A stretch of DNA of 57,646 nt from a virus: positions 1 to 57,646 of IMG/VR virus record IMGVR_UViG_3300023180_000063, one strand, 5' to 3'. The position numbers and the translations under genes are program-made. Shown piece by piece: positions 16,805-25,299 of the stretch. The notes beneath the pieces are model-generated. The model did not search any database and had not been told where the DNA came from. It saw only the letters and a program-made list of their open reading frames with translations. Each line of letters begins with the position of its first letter. Positions within the stretch are counted from its first letter, which is position 1.

Positions 16805-17088
16805 TTGCCGTTGGCAAAATCATTGCAGAAGAGCAAGAGCTTGCTGACGCGCTAATTGCGATAACTCAGAAGTACGGCAAGTTCAACGAAGATGATACCG
16901 GTGTCTGGGCTGGATACGAAACTGCGGCTGAAAATGAGAATGCTGAAATTGGCGTCACCTGCCAAAACTGTATTCTCTACGCGGGAGGCACTGAGTGCAA
17001 AATCATCTCAGCGGAAGTCGAACCCATGGGATATTGCAGATTTGCCCTAATTCCCGACGGTGTAGTGAAAGGTAAGACCTCAGAATGA
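16801..17088 (+). CDS. Small Cys-rich protein, HiPIP-like cysteine pattern
   Basis: A 95-residue protein starting at a GTG that overlaps the protease stop (GTGA). It has a TCQNC pair, a third Cys in ECK and a fourth in MGYC, spaced as in the C-terminal part of the 11931 gene. Four cysteines in this order could bind a metal or an Fe-S cluster; no function is shown. The stop overlaps the next ATG by 4 bases, so protease, this gene and the next appear translationally coupled. Confidence 0.65.
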   Translation: MIAVGKIIAEEQELADALIAITQKYGKFNEDDTGVWAGYETAAENENAEIGVTCQNCILYAGGTECKIISAEVEPMGYCRFALIPDGVVKGKTSE

Positions 17089-17648
17089 CGGGTGTAAAAG
17101 CAGTTTCTGCTGCGGCAAAATATGACCGCGAAAACACTATCTATACCTCGGGAGTCGATCAACCACGAGACGCAAAGGGTAAGTTTCGTGTTGTTCTCGC
17201 TAGGATCAAAGAGAACCTCGGTACGTCAGGTCTTCAACGCGCTGTAGAACGTGTTGAGGAGCTTGAGAACCTCGATAGTGCTGGAAACTACGCTGCTGCC
17301 GCGGCAAGCGCCGCGAAACTGCAAACGCTACTAACGAGACTTGATGAAGGCGCATTAAACGCCACATCCCTTGAAAACGTTAGGGAATCGGCTAGACTTC
17401 TAGGAGAAGTCATGGCGAATCTTCCGCTGCCGTTCGGCGAGGAAGTCGAGAAAGTTAAGTTCAGTGATCTTCCGCCAGTACTGCGAGATCTTGTCAAAGA
17501 CATGATCAGCAGAGTAGAAGAGAAGATCGGCGCCGAAGATGCAGAAGAGCCAACAAAGAAACTTAAAGGATATATGTCTGGAAGTGACGTCTTTTCTCAG
17601 GGGGAAGTTTCTTCTGAAATGAGCACTCTTCTGCGCCTACTAACCTAG
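17085..17648 (+). CDS. Hypothetical head-assembly (scaffold-like) protein
   Basis: A 187-residue, largely helical, charged protein with no catalytic motif. It opens with a DQPRDAKGKFR segment resembling the basic RDKSGRF motif of the upstream protease fusion, then has an alanine-rich helical stretch (AAAAASAAKLQ) and an acidic C-terminus. It lies directly between the protease and the major capsid gene and is coupled to the former by a 4-base overlap. A scaffold or capsid-assembly role is inferred only from position and predicted helicity. Confidence 0.6.
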   Translation: MTGVKAVSAAAKYDRENTIYTSGVDQPRDAKGKFRVVLARIKENLGTSGLQRAVERVEELENLDSAGNYAAAAASAAKLQTLLTRLDEGALNATSLENVRESARLLGEVMANLPLPFGEEVEKVKFSDLPPVLRDLVKDMISRVEEKIGAEDAEEPTKKLKGYMSGSDVFSQGEVSSEMSTLLRLLT

Positions 17649-17724
17649 TTATATGTTACAATGTTTTCTAGGAGAGTGCCTCTGCCTTCCATGGCTTGAG
17701 TCCCTCCCTTGGACAGAAACCCGA

Positions 17725-17747
17725 GGCAACATTATAGTGATGTTGCC
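17725..17747 (+). promoter_or_regulatory. Stem-loop in the major capsid gene leader
   Basis: GGCAACAT and ATGTTGCC form a perfect 8-base-pair stem around a 7-base loop, ending 23 bases before the capsid start codon. No T-run follows, so it does not look like a terminator. It lies in the only sizeable gap (17649-17770) within the head operon, where a separate promoter or processing site for the capsid message would fit. TTACAAT at 17654-17660 is a loose -10-like match without a convincing -35. Confidence 0.45.
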
Positions 17748-17770
17748 GTGACTGGCCCGGAGGAGGGACA

Positions 17771-19804
17771 GTGGACCGTATCAAGCAAATGCTCGACACG
17801 ATTGCTGAACTGACCGATGATCAAGTAATCGAGCTTCAGGATGCAATTGTAGGCGAGTTTGAAGCGGTCGAGGGTGAAGATCCTACTCCAGAGTCAGTAG
17901 AGAAGATGACAACTCTCGCCGACATGCTTGACACCGTTCGCGATGAGTCGAAGCGTCGCACTGCACTTGCTGAAGAGCTCGCTGCACGCGCCGCCGAGGC
18001 CGCATACCGTGTCAAGGGCATGAAGGATGGAGAGGGTGACATGGATGACACCGCTGAAGCTCCAGAATCGGACATGGAGGAAACTCCAGACATGCCCGAG
18101 GAAGAGAAAGAAGAGGAGAAGTCAATGTCTGTCGCTTCAACTGACACTGAGGTAGAGGCTGAGCTTTCGACCACACAAGATGAACAAGTTGCCGAGGCTG
18201 CCGAAGAGGCTGCTTCTGACGAGGCGGTAGTTGCCGCTGGCGACCCAGAGGAAGACGCTGAGGAAGAGGCTGCGGCCCCTGACGAAGCTGCCGCTGAGGT
18301 TGAGCCAGAGGCCGAGCTTGCCGTTGAGGAAGAGGTTGCTGAAGAGGCGCCCGAGGCTGAACTCCAGACTGAAGAAGTTGCTGTTGAGGAGACCGAGACA
18401 GCTGCTGAACTCCAGACTGAAGAAGTTGCTGTTGAGGAGACCGAGACAGCTGCTGAACTCCAATCAGAAAACATTGAAATCGCTCAGGAAGAGCAGGAAG
18501 GTCAGGAGGCACCAATGACTGCCGCCGCAGATGAGGGCATGGATGTAGAAGTCCAGGCTCCAGAAGACCGTCGTCCCGTACAGACCGAGGCTGCGGCTCC
18601 AGTGGTGATCACCGCTGGCGCTGACATCCCTGGCTACACGGCCGGCGCGACACTTAGCAACGTCAACGAGGTCGCTGAGGCGTTCGTCTCCCGTCTGCAC
18701 GGTCTTCGCCGTGTTAAGGGTGGCGACGGCGAGCAGCACATCGTTGCTTCATTCACAACCAAGTACCCGGAGTCCCGCGTGCTCGGTCAGGACGTTGACA
18801 GCAACATCACGAAGATCAAGGAAGTGTCCGGCCCAGAGGCTCTCGTCGCTTCTGGTGGTCACAGCACCCCGTTCGAGGTCAAGTACGACATCTTCGGATT
18901 CGGTGTTGGCGATCGTCCGGTCCGTGACTCGCTGCCTCGTTTCCAGGCCGATCGTGGCGGCATTCGCTACATCGTCCCGCCGGTGCTCGCTGATCACGCG
19001 AACGCTGTCGGTGTCTGGACAAACGCTGATGACATCGCGGCTTCCTCCACTAAGGACAGCCTCACCGTCACTGCGGCTACAGAGACCACCGTCGCTACCG
19101 ACGCTGTGACCCTGCAGCTCCAGTTCGGCAATCTCATGACACGTGCGTACCCAGAGCTCGTCGCTCGTCACAACGAGCTCGCTCTGATTCAGCACGCCCG
19201 TGAGGCTGAGCAGTACCTGCTCGGTAAGCTCACCAGCGGTTCAACAGCGGTCACGTCCACCAGCCTCATCGGCGTGGCTCGTGACTTCCTAGTTCAGGTC
19301 GGTCGCGCCGCGGCTCTATACCGCAGCCGTCACCGTCTCGACTCAAGCGCGCAGCTCCGCGTCGTTGCTCCTCACTGGATCAAGGACGCTATGGTTGCCG
19401 ACCTCACACTTGCGATGCCTGGTGACGACACCATGGCGGCTGCCGGTGAGATCGACGGCTACCTCGCGGCTCGCAACGTCAACGTCACGTACTCACATGA
19501 CCTCAACGTTGCTGGCGCCCAGAGCGCAGGCGCGCTGAACGAGTTCGGCGACACCTTCACCTGGTACTTGTTCGCCGAGGGAACGTTCCTGTTCCTCGAC
19601 GGCGGCACGCTGGACCTCGGAATCATCCGTGACTCTACACTGGTTGGCACCAACGACTACAAGATGTTCGTTGAGACCTTCGAGGGTGTTGCTAAGGTTG
19701 GTATTGAGTCGCTCGTCGTGACATCCACCATCTCGGTCAACGGTGTGGCTGCGGCCCTCCGTGACACGACTGGCGGCGCCGCGGCTGCTGCGATCGAGTA
19801 CTGA
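17771..19804 (+). CDS. Major capsid protein with long acidic N-terminal extension
   Basis: A 677-residue protein. The last ~410 residues look like an HK97-fold major capsid protein of actinophages (opening near VNEVAEAFVSRL, then FGVGDRPVRDSLPRF, and a long helix with ARHNELALIQHAREAEQYL). The first ~265 residues are a separate low-complexity region rich in Glu and Ala, including two exact 48-base tandem repeats. It probably acts like the HK97 delta domain, an internal scaffold removed by the protease; that is inference. The start is GTG with a strong GGAGGAGGG Shine-Dalgarno at 17759-17767. The codons of the capsid part are more GC-rich than those of neighbouring genes, as expected for a highly expressed gene. 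Confidence 0.85.
   Translation: MDRIKQMLDTIAELTDDQVIELQDAIVGEFEAVEGEDPTPESVEKMTTLADMLDTVRDESKRRTALAEELAARAAEAAYRVKGMKDGEGDMDDTAEAPESDMEETPDMPEEEKEEEKSMSVASTDTEVEAELSTTQDEQVAEAAEEAASDEAVVAAGDPEEDAEEEAAAPDEAAAEVEPEAELAVEEEVAEEAPEAELQTEEVAVEETETAAELQTEEVAVEETETAAELQSENIEIAQEEQEGQEAPMTAAADEGMDVEVQAPEDRRPVQTEAAAPVVITAGADIPGYTAGATLSNVNEVAEAFVSRLHGLRRVKGGDGEQHIVASFTTKYPESRVLGQDVDSNITKIKEVSGPEALVASGGHSTPFEVKYDIFGFGVGDRPVRDSLPRFQADRGGIRYIVPPVLADHANAVGVWTNADDIAASSTKDSLTVTAATETTVATDAVTLQLQFGNLMTRAYPELVARHNELALIQHAREAEQYLLGKLTSGSTAVTSTSLIGVARDFLVQVGRAAALYRSRHRLDSSAQLRVVAPHWIKDAMVADLTLAMPGDDTMAAAGEIDGYLAARNVNVTYSHDLNVAGAQSAGALNEFGDTFTWYLFAEGTFLFLDGGTLDLGIIRDSTLVGTNDYKMFVETFEGVAKVGIESLVVTSTISVNGVAAALRDTTGGAAAAAIEY
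18359..18454 (+). repeat. Two perfect 48-bp tandem repeats inside the capsid gene
   Basis: Units at 18359-18406 and 18407-18454 are identical, and the first 8 bases of a third unit follow. Each encodes a 16-residue acidic unit beginning ELQTEEVAVEE. The repeats lie in the Glu/Ala-rich N-terminal region of the capsid protein, upstream of the folded domain, so changes in copy number would keep the frame. Confidence 0.9.
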
Positions 19805-19872
19805 TCCCAGTAATAGTCACAAGAAATAAGTAGTACATCCACGGGCGGCGTTGAGGACCAAAGGAGAATAAA

Positions 19873-20967
19873 ATGGCATTTCGCGGTGTATACCCTGCAT
19901 CGGAGTTAAAGCCATCTGTCTTTGGTATTCTCAGCGTCGCCCGTGTGATGTCTCACACCGCAAGGGCGTACGACGAGCGCTGGATTCGTGGATTCTCTTT
20001 CGAATACGATTCTGAGCCGACCGTTCGCCTTCTCGAGGACACCGGCACGTCAGCGCACGAGATTTTCAACGGCACTGGGCTGGCGCAGTATGTTGAAGTC
20101 AAGCCATTCTTCATCGAAGTAGAAGACTCAAGATCTACATTTGGTCTTACTGGTGAAGATCGAATGGCGTTAGTTGTCAAGCAGCTCGAGGCAGCTACAC
20201 AGAAAGCTGTTGAGCGAGAGCTATGGAATGGCTACGTAGTAAGAAGTGATTCGACTACTAGTCAATATCTGACAGAAGCCGGCGAGTACACTCTTGCTGC
20301 TGGGTCATCGGCTTCGACACCAGTCTCAGCCTGGCGCGCGATTGCTATTCTTGAGGGCGCCATGGCAGGATCGCCTGCTGGGGAGCAGGGAGTGATTCAC
20401 GTATCTAGAGATGTTGCAATTCAGGCAGTGTCCGACGGGCCGCTTATTAGAGTTAAGAACTCCGACGGTCGAGAGCACTTGGAGACAGTTAACGGAACTC
20501 CAGTGATTGTTGGCTCTGGCTACACTGGTGACGGTCCATTTGTGGCAGTCACTAACAAAGCTCTTACTAGCAACGTTGCCACATTGACAACATCTGCTAC
20601 CCACAATTTGACTACCGGCGACACTGTAAGTGTTTCTGGTGTTGATTCAACATTCAATGGGACGTTCACCGTGACCGGTACCCCCACGTCTACCACGTTC
20701 ACTTACGCTAAGACAGCGGCGAACGTAACCTCTACGTCTGCATCAGGGCTTGCACAAATGGTCGGATCAACAACTACGAAGTGGATTTTCGCCACTGGCT
20801 GTGTAGACGTTCATCTTGGTAAGCCAGAAGTTGTCAATGAGACATTAGCTCAGGGATATAACGTGTCTGGAAACCAAAATGACATGCTAATCAAGGCCCT
20901 GCGCCCAGCAGCGGTCTACTTCGATCCAGCGATACACTACACAGTCAAGGTCGATTTGACCGTCTAA
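19873..20967 (+). CDS. Second capsid-like (minor capsid) protein with inserted beta module
   Basis: A 364-residue protein next to the major capsid gene. Features such as MALVVKQLEAATQKAVERELWNG and a C-terminal RPAAVYFDPAIHYTV are typical of HK97-fold capsid or encapsulin-like subunits. At about residues 235-300 it carries a small Thr/Val-rich module (SNVATLTTSATHN ... STTFTYAKTA) that recurs in three other virion proteins here. The module may be exposed on the surface. The ATG follows AAAGGAG at 19859-19865 with a 7-base gap. A minor capsid role is inferred from position. Confidence 0.65.
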   Translation: MAFRGVYPASELKPSVFGILSVARVMSHTARAYDERWIRGFSFEYDSEPTVRLLEDTGTSAHEIFNGTGLAQYVEVKPFFIEVEDSRSTFGLTGEDRMALVVKQLEAATQKAVERELWNGYVVRSDSTTSQYLTEAGEYTLAAGSSASTPVSAWRAIAILEGAMAGSPAGEQGVIHVSRDVAIQAVSDGPLIRVKNSDGREHLETVNGTPVIVGSGYTGDGPFVAVTNKALTSNVATLTTSATHNLTTGDTVSVSGVDSTFNGTFTVTGTPTSTTFTYAKTAANVTSTSASGLAQMVGSTTTKWIFATGCVDVHLGKPEVVNETLAQGYNVSGNQNDMLIKALRPAAVYFDPAIHYTVKVDLTV

Positions 20968-21010
20968 AATAGGAACTAGAACACCGCCTCACTGAAGGAG
21001 ATAAACAGAA

Positions 21011-22054
21011 ATGGCGACCCAAGACTACGCCGCGAGCATCCAGGGTGTGTCAATTCGCGTGACGCGTCTTGATGCCGCCGGTAACCTTCTAAACAACGAT
21101 GGTGATAGCTACACCACGTCAGCGTTTATGCGCTTGTCGTTTACGCCTGAGTACGAGGCTGGCGATGAGATCACTGAAAAGTCCGCTGACGGCACCATCT
21201 GCGTTTCATATCAGGCCCCAGACACTCTGAAGAGAGTCACCATGGAGCTAGCGATCTGTGAGCCAGACCCAGAGCTGACTCAGCTCATGTCAAGCGGCCT
21301 TCTTCTTCGCAAGAACTACGGCACGTTTGTTAGCCCCGACCGTAAGAGCATCGGCTGGGCGTCTCCTGGTGTTGGTGACGATCCCTCCGGTCTCGGTGTT
21401 GCGATCGAGTGTTGGTCATTCGCGGTTGCCGACGGCAAGCGCGCTGCGACCAACCCGTACTTCCATTGGGTGTTCCCATACTGTCGACTTCGCCTCTCTG
21501 GCGATCGCGTCATCGAAAACGGCATGATCGCGACAACGTTTGAGGGCTATGGTCTCGGTAACTCAGCGTTCGGCGACGGCCTCGACGACCGCTGGGAGTT
21601 CGCAACTGCGACAGAGCGTCCGTACGCCTACGCTCGTTCAGACTGGGCGCCGACTGGCCGCAAGGGCTTCTACACATGGCACGGCGATCTCAGCGCGACA
21701 GTCAATAATGTCGAGCTCACGTCGAACGTCGCGACAATCACTACAGCGGCGGCTCATAACTTTGCCGCTGGCGACACAGTTGTTGTTGCTGGTCTCACGA
21801 ACACAGATCTTAACGGCACGTTTACAATCGTCGATGTCCCATCGACAACAACGTTTACGTACGCTAAGACTGCGTCCGATATCGCGTCTACTGCTGACAG
21901 TGGCACAGCCGACGTCGCGAAGAACAGCCGCGCGGTCAGTGACTTTACTTCTCAGGGTTCAACCACTGAGTACAACGTACCTGGAGCCACGGACTACAAC
22001 GCCGATGAGGACATCGACTTCATCATTGCTTCAACAGAGGACCCAGTAGCCTGA
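21011..22054 (+). CDS. Probable major tail protein with C-terminal beta module
   Basis: A 347-residue protein. The N-terminal ~220 residues contain features I associate with actinophage major tail subunits (GDEITEKSADG, ICVSYQAPDTLKR, a conserved PDPELTQL). About residues 235-300 are another copy of the module seen in the preceding gene (SNVATITTAAAHN ... STTTFTYAKTA), which could be a surface decoration on the tail tube. AAGGAG precedes the ATG by about 10 bases. A very strong hairpin follows the gene. The alternative, a head fibre, is less likely given its position ahead of the connector genes. Confidence 0.65.
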   Translation: MATQDYAASIQGVSIRVTRLDAAGNLLNNDGDSYTTSAFMRLSFTPEYEAGDEITEKSADGTICVSYQAPDTLKRVTMELAICEPDPELTQLMSSGLLLRKNYGTFVSPDRKSIGWASPGVGDDPSGLGVAIECWSFAVADGKRAATNPYFHWVFPYCRLRLSGDRVIENGMIATTFEGYGLGNSAFGDGLDDRWEFATATERPYAYARSDWAPTGRKGFYTWHGDLSATVNNVELTSNVATITTAAAHNFAAGDTVVVAGLTNTDLNGTFTIVDVPSTTTFTYAKTASDIASTADSGTADVAKNSRAVSDFTSQGSTTEYNVPGATDYNADEDIDFIIASTEDPVA

Positions 22055-22068
22055 GTCTAAACTACCTG

Positions 22069-22115
22069 GTAGGCGGCGCGTTCTGTGTATAGAATACATA
22101 GGACGCGCCGTCTGC
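22069..22115 (+). promoter_or_regulatory. Very stable 22-bp RNA hairpin downstream of the major tail gene
   Basis: The arms 22069-22090 and 22094-22115 can pair over all 22 positions (18 Watson-Crick, 4 G-U) around an AGA loop, with a GC-rich base and an AT-rich top. It fills most of the gap between two plus-strand virion genes. The bases after it (ATTTGCTGC) are not a proper T-run, so it is more likely an attenuator, an RNase processing site or a 3'-end stabiliser than a classic terminator. Confidence 0.75.
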
Positions 22116-22141
22116 ATTTGCTGCAAAAGAGGTAGAGAACG

Positions 22142-23506
22142 ATGCCAAATTTATGGGTTACGCCAGAAGAACTTGGCGACTACGCTGAGACTGAGTTTTC
22201 ATACGAAGCGGCGAAATCGGCTTCTAATCTTCTCTGGGCGTTGTCTGGAAGAAAGTATAGCGGGACGACTACGGTAACTGAGCGCTACATTTGCGCGGGT
22301 CGGTCGTTTAGATTTGGGCCAAGCTACAGAAACATTGAGGCTGCTCTTATCGAAGGCGACATGTACAATTACTACTCAGACGACATTGACTTTTATGAAG
22401 ACATGACCTCAGACGGTACTACACCGTCTTCACGTATTCGTCTTCGCGGTCGGCCTGTGACTAAGATTCACACAGTAAGAAACAGAGTGGGCACTATAAT
22501 CAGCCCAGACAAATACTATCTAGTCGATCACTCAACACTTCAAGCACGAGACGGTGTTGCGTGGACACCTTGCAACATTGAAGTCACTTACTCCTACGGA
22601 GTAGAACCGCCAACCATTGGTAAGATGGCCGCAAGAACACTTGCGATGGAGTTCGCAAAACTGTGGGCTGGCGACCCGTGCGATCTTCCAGAGCGTGTAA
22701 CTTCTATATCAAGACAGGGTGTTTCCTACACTATTCTTGACAATCAAGACTTTATCGACGAACTTAAAACTGGCATATACGCCGTTGACCTGTTCTTAAG
22801 AGCGTCTAACCCGGATCGAGCCAGGGCCCGCGCAAGAGTGTTTACGCCAGATGTTCCAAGAGCTAGGCGCAATGCGCCCAAGCCATTGAAGTACCCGAGC
22901 GGCATTGCAGATATTGACGTCTCAGCAAGCAGCGGCTCAGGCAGCACAGACGTCTCTCTTTCTTCGCTAAACGCTCTGTTCTTAGCCGCAGGCGGGTGGT
23001 CGACTAAAGTGTACATCAGAAGCTACGCCGAGACCGAGTCGCTAGAGCTCGAAGGGGCAGCCACTATTACTGACCCAACGCCGACAACAGTGTCTGTGTC
23101 AACTGCCGAGCTTTCTTCTAATCTTGTTACGCTAACTACATCGTCGAACCACGGATTCTATGTCGGTACTGAGGTTGTAGTTTCAGGCATCGATTCAACG
23201 TTCGATGGCACGTACACCATTGAGACCGTCCCGACGTCTACAACATTTACGTACGACAGGGTCGCATCAGACGTCGCGGAAACTGCTGTAGCTGGAACTG
23301 CTGAGTCGGTAACTGACGACAGGCTTACTGTAACTGTTACGTACGAGGACGCTCTATCAGTGCTGGGAATGATTGACAGCGGCTCGTGGGACCTATACGC
23401 AACAAGAACAAGTGGCGGTGCAGAAGAAACAGTGTACGTTACTTCTGGAAATCTAAGAATCGCTCTTGCGTCTAACGTCGTTTCTACGTACACGATTGGC
23501 TCGTGA
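22142..23506 (+). CDS. Head-tail connector (adaptor) protein with C-terminal beta module
   Basis: A 454-residue protein. The N-terminal ~230 residues match the layout of head-completion/adaptor proteins of the gp6/gp15 type: an N-terminal helical part (WVTPEELGDY, AAKSASNLLWALSGRKY) and a later region with RLRGRPVTKIHTV and VTYSYGVEPP. The remainder is unusual for this family: a Ser/Gly linker, a beta-rich part, and at about 320-380 a copy of the recurring module (SSNLVTLTTSSNHG ... TSTTFTYDRVA). AAGAGGTAGAGAAC before the ATG supplies the ribosome-binding site. Confidence 0.7.
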   Translation: MPNLWVTPEELGDYAETEFSYEAAKSASNLLWALSGRKYSGTTTVTERYICAGRSFRFGPSYRNIEAALIEGDMYNYYSDDIDFYEDMTSDGTTPSSRIRLRGRPVTKIHTVRNRVGTIISPDKYYLVDHSTLQARDGVAWTPCNIEVTYSYGVEPPTIGKMAARTLAMEFAKLWAGDPCDLPERVTSISRQGVSYTILDNQDFIDELKTGIYAVDLFLRASNPDRARARARVFTPDVPRARRNAPKPLKYPSGIADIDVSASSGSGSTDVSLSSLNALFLAAGGWSTKVYIRSYAETESLELEGAATITDPTPTTVSVSTAELSSNLVTLTTSSNHGFYVGTEVVVSGIDSTFDGTYTIETVPTSTTFTYDRVASDVAETAVAGTAESVTDDRLTVTVTYEDALSVLGMIDSGSWDLYATRTSGGAEETVYVTSGNLRIALASNVVSTYTIGS

Positions 23507-23507
23507 T

Positions 23508-24011
23508 ATGTCGATAGTTGATATTTCTGGTGTGTCTAGCGACGCTCTAAACATTGTCACTCTTCTTGATGGAGTTCTTACTAGAACTGTGTCTACGTTT
23601 GAGTCGTACAATGTCCCGATACCGTCTAGAAGGTACTACACTGTTGGCCAGACAGCAATTGATTGCGAGCAGTTGACAGTTACACTTCTTCAAGCGTATC
23701 TTGGGCCGCCTGGGGATCAAGCGTCTACACCGCAGAGGTGCAACGTCCCTAGAACTGCTGTTGTTCTTGTCACGGTTGCACGAGAAATACCGATAGTTTC
23801 AGTGAACGGTCGTCCGCCGACAGCAGCAAACATTCAAGACGCCTCTAAGATCACAGCAGTTGACGCCTGGGTTCTACTACAGGCAATTGACTTGTTTGAT
23901 CAGTGGGACGAAACTGGTTTCGGCCTTGGAGTAATTGGAACTGTAGATACTCCACCACCTCAGGGCGGCTTTCAACTTACTACAATGCAGCTAACTCTGG
24001 CTATCCCGTAA
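23508..24011 (+). CDS. Probable head-tail connector or tail-terminator-like protein
   Basis: A 167-residue protein. I chose the ATG at 23508, right after the preceding stop, over the upstream in-frame ATG at 23466, which lies inside the previous gene. It contains a long beta-rich region with a conserved-looking TVGQTAIDCEQLTV segment, then ITAVDAWVLLQAIDLFDQWD, and a hydrophobic C-terminus. I do not recognise the family firmly. Its place between the adaptor and a gp10-like neck protein suggests a connector or tail terminator. Confidence 0.6.
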   Translation: MSIVDISGVSSDALNIVTLLDGVLTRTVSTFESYNVPIPSRRYYTVGQTAIDCEQLTVTLLQAYLGPPGDQASTPQRCNVPRTAVVLVTVAREIPIVSVNGRPPTAANIQDASKITAVDAWVLLQAIDLFDQWDETGFGLGVIGTVDTPPPQGGFQLTTMQLTLAIP

Positions 24012-24403
24012 TGACTACTACAATAGTTTGGAACTACCCTGCACTTGACGTGCTTTTAAAGTCGCGCGGCGGTGCTGTAGGGCGAGATCTGGAGCGTCGC
24101 GCTCTTAAGGTTAAGGTGGCCGCGCAAGCGCAGGTGGGGGTAAAGACCGGAGCACTTAAGGCGTCAATTCACCTAGAGCACAACAGAACTGCGTATGGGC
24201 AACAGATGCTCGTAGGATCTGATCTCAATTACGCGTATATGCATCACGAGGGCACACGACCGCACGTTATTCTTCCTAGTCCCGGTAAGACATTGCGATT
24301 CCGCGGTCGCGGTGGCGCAATTGTGCATACTGAGCGCGTAGATCACCCAGGTACTCGTGCAAACAGGTATCTATCAAACAATCTGTATCTAGCTATCACG
24401 TAG
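24011..24403 (+). CDS. HK97 gp10-like neck/tail completion protein
   Basis: A 130-residue protein whose ATG shares one base with the preceding stop (TAATG). It has the family layout: a helix with an A-Q-V-V-x-T-G-L-S-I progression (AQVGVKTGALKASIH), then VGSDLNYAYMHHEGTRPH, then a beta hairpin with LRFRGRGGAIV and a VDHPG-R-N ending. HK97 gp10-like proteins join head and tail. The coupling to the previous gene and the position before the tail chaperones agree. Confidence 0.8.
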   Translation: MTTTIVWNYPALDVLLKSRGGAVGRDLERRALKVKVAAQAQVGVKTGALKASIHLEHNRTAYGQQMLVGSDLNYAYMHHEGTRPHVILPSPGKTLRFRGRGGAIVHTERVDHPGTRANRYLSNNLYLAIT

Positions 24404-24483
24404 AGCACCTTCAACGTCTCTACAAGATAAAATATTAATGACATGCACAGGAATGAAGTGCTGACACATACACGGAGATGACA

Positions 24484-24825
24484 ATGGCGAAGTTTAAAGA
24501 CTTTGGTTCACCTACTATTGAAGAAGATGCTGAAGAAGTTCAGTTTTCTCTCTATGGAGAAACATTCAACTGCCGTCGCGGTATTCCTGGCAAGGTTATG
24601 ATTGATCTTGCTTCTAGAACCGGCGACGACAGCAACCCTGCGGCAAACGCTGCTGTTATTGACGACTTTTTTAAGGCAGTTCTTTCTGGTGAAGAAGAGT
24701 ACAAGCGTTTTGATGAAATGTGCAAGGACCCAGATAAGCTGATTCAGATTGATCAGATTATGGAGATTGTCACATGGCTGATGGAGACGTACTCTGAGCG
24801 CCCTACGTCGCGGCCAGAAGCTTAA
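24484..24825 (+). CDS. Tail assembly chaperone, upstream part (gpG-like)
   Basis: A 113-residue acidic helical protein immediately 5' of the tape measure region. The start at 24484 is preferred over the ATG at 24478 because GGAG at 24474-24477 then has normal spacing. Its C-terminus (VTWLMETYSERPTS) looks like actinophage gpG-type chaperones. A second frame overlaps its last 28 bases and continues as the gpT-like part, so some ribosomes probably shift -1 here to make a gpG-T fusion. Confidence 0.75.
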   Translation: MAKFKDFGSPTIEEDAEEVQFSLYGETFNCRRGIPGKVMIDLASRTGDDSNPAANAAVIDDFFKAVLSGEEEYKRFDEMCKDPDKLIQIDQIMEIVTWLMETYSERPTSRPEA

Positions 24826-25241
24826 CCCACTGGGCGTTAGATCTCTGGCCGTACGTCAACGGCAAAGCAATAACTCTAGGCGTAGATCTTAAGCAGCTCC
24901 CAATGAGCGATATGCTCGATGTGTTGCACTTCTTCTTCGAGGAAGATTTCATTCACATCACGACTGGAGAGCAGGCAGAAGCGCGAGACAAGTCTAGGTC
25001 TATGCTCTACAGTCAGTTATACCACAGAGAGTACAGATACGCTGCGCCTACTACAAAGCGCACTGCCGCATCTCCTGGAATCGGCGGGCCGTTAGATGAG
25101 GATCTCGAGGTAGAGGATATTCCCACGCCAATAGATCCGTTCCAGCGCTCGAGAGAGACTAAGCCGTACATTCCGCCAACCCGTGTCAATGAGAACTCGA
25201 GACTGCCATTCGGCGCGGCACTAGACGAGCCTCTAGGGTAG
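24798..25241 (+). CDS. Tail assembly chaperone, frameshifted part (gpT-like)
   Basis: This frame opens after a TGA at 24795-24797 and is -1 relative to the gpG-like gene. It has no good start codon near its beginning; the first ATG is at 24903, while residues before it (WALDLWPYVNGK) already look like coding sequence typical of the T part. The downstream part contains MLDVLHFFFEEDF and a Pro/Arg-rich tail. It is therefore most likely made only as a -1 frameshift extension of gpG, with the slip within 24798-24825. Confidence 0.7.
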   Translation, partial: APYVAARSLTHWALDLWPYVNGKAITLGVDLKQLPMSDMLDVLHFFFEEDFIHITTGEQAEARDKSRSMLYSQLYHREYRYAAPTTKRTAASPGIGGPLDEDLEVEDIPTPIDPFQRSRETKPYIPPTRVNENSRLPFGAALDEPLG

Positions 25242-25299
25242 TCTCAAGTGGGCTAGAATAGTTATGTTGCATGACACGTATGGAAGGAGGTGATGACAC

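Noticed and set aside
18012-18515. Long open frames on the opposite strand of the capsid leader and glycine-rich fibre gene
   Set aside because: They are shadows of biased codons in low-complexity Glu/Ala and Gly runs and lack start signals.
22086-22096. TATAGAAT and similar TAGAAT elements at 22089, 31710 (minus), 47057 (minus) and 51655 (minus) as a shared promoter -10
   Set aside because: None has a -35 element at 16-18 bases, and the copy at 22089 is in the loop and top of the strong hairpin. Chance matches are likely; I kept only the 47071-47099 candidate.
24404-24483. AGCACCTTCA with TGAAGTGCT as a hairpin before the tail chaperone gene
   Set aside because: It needs a bulge and a loop near 30 bases; stability is doubtful.
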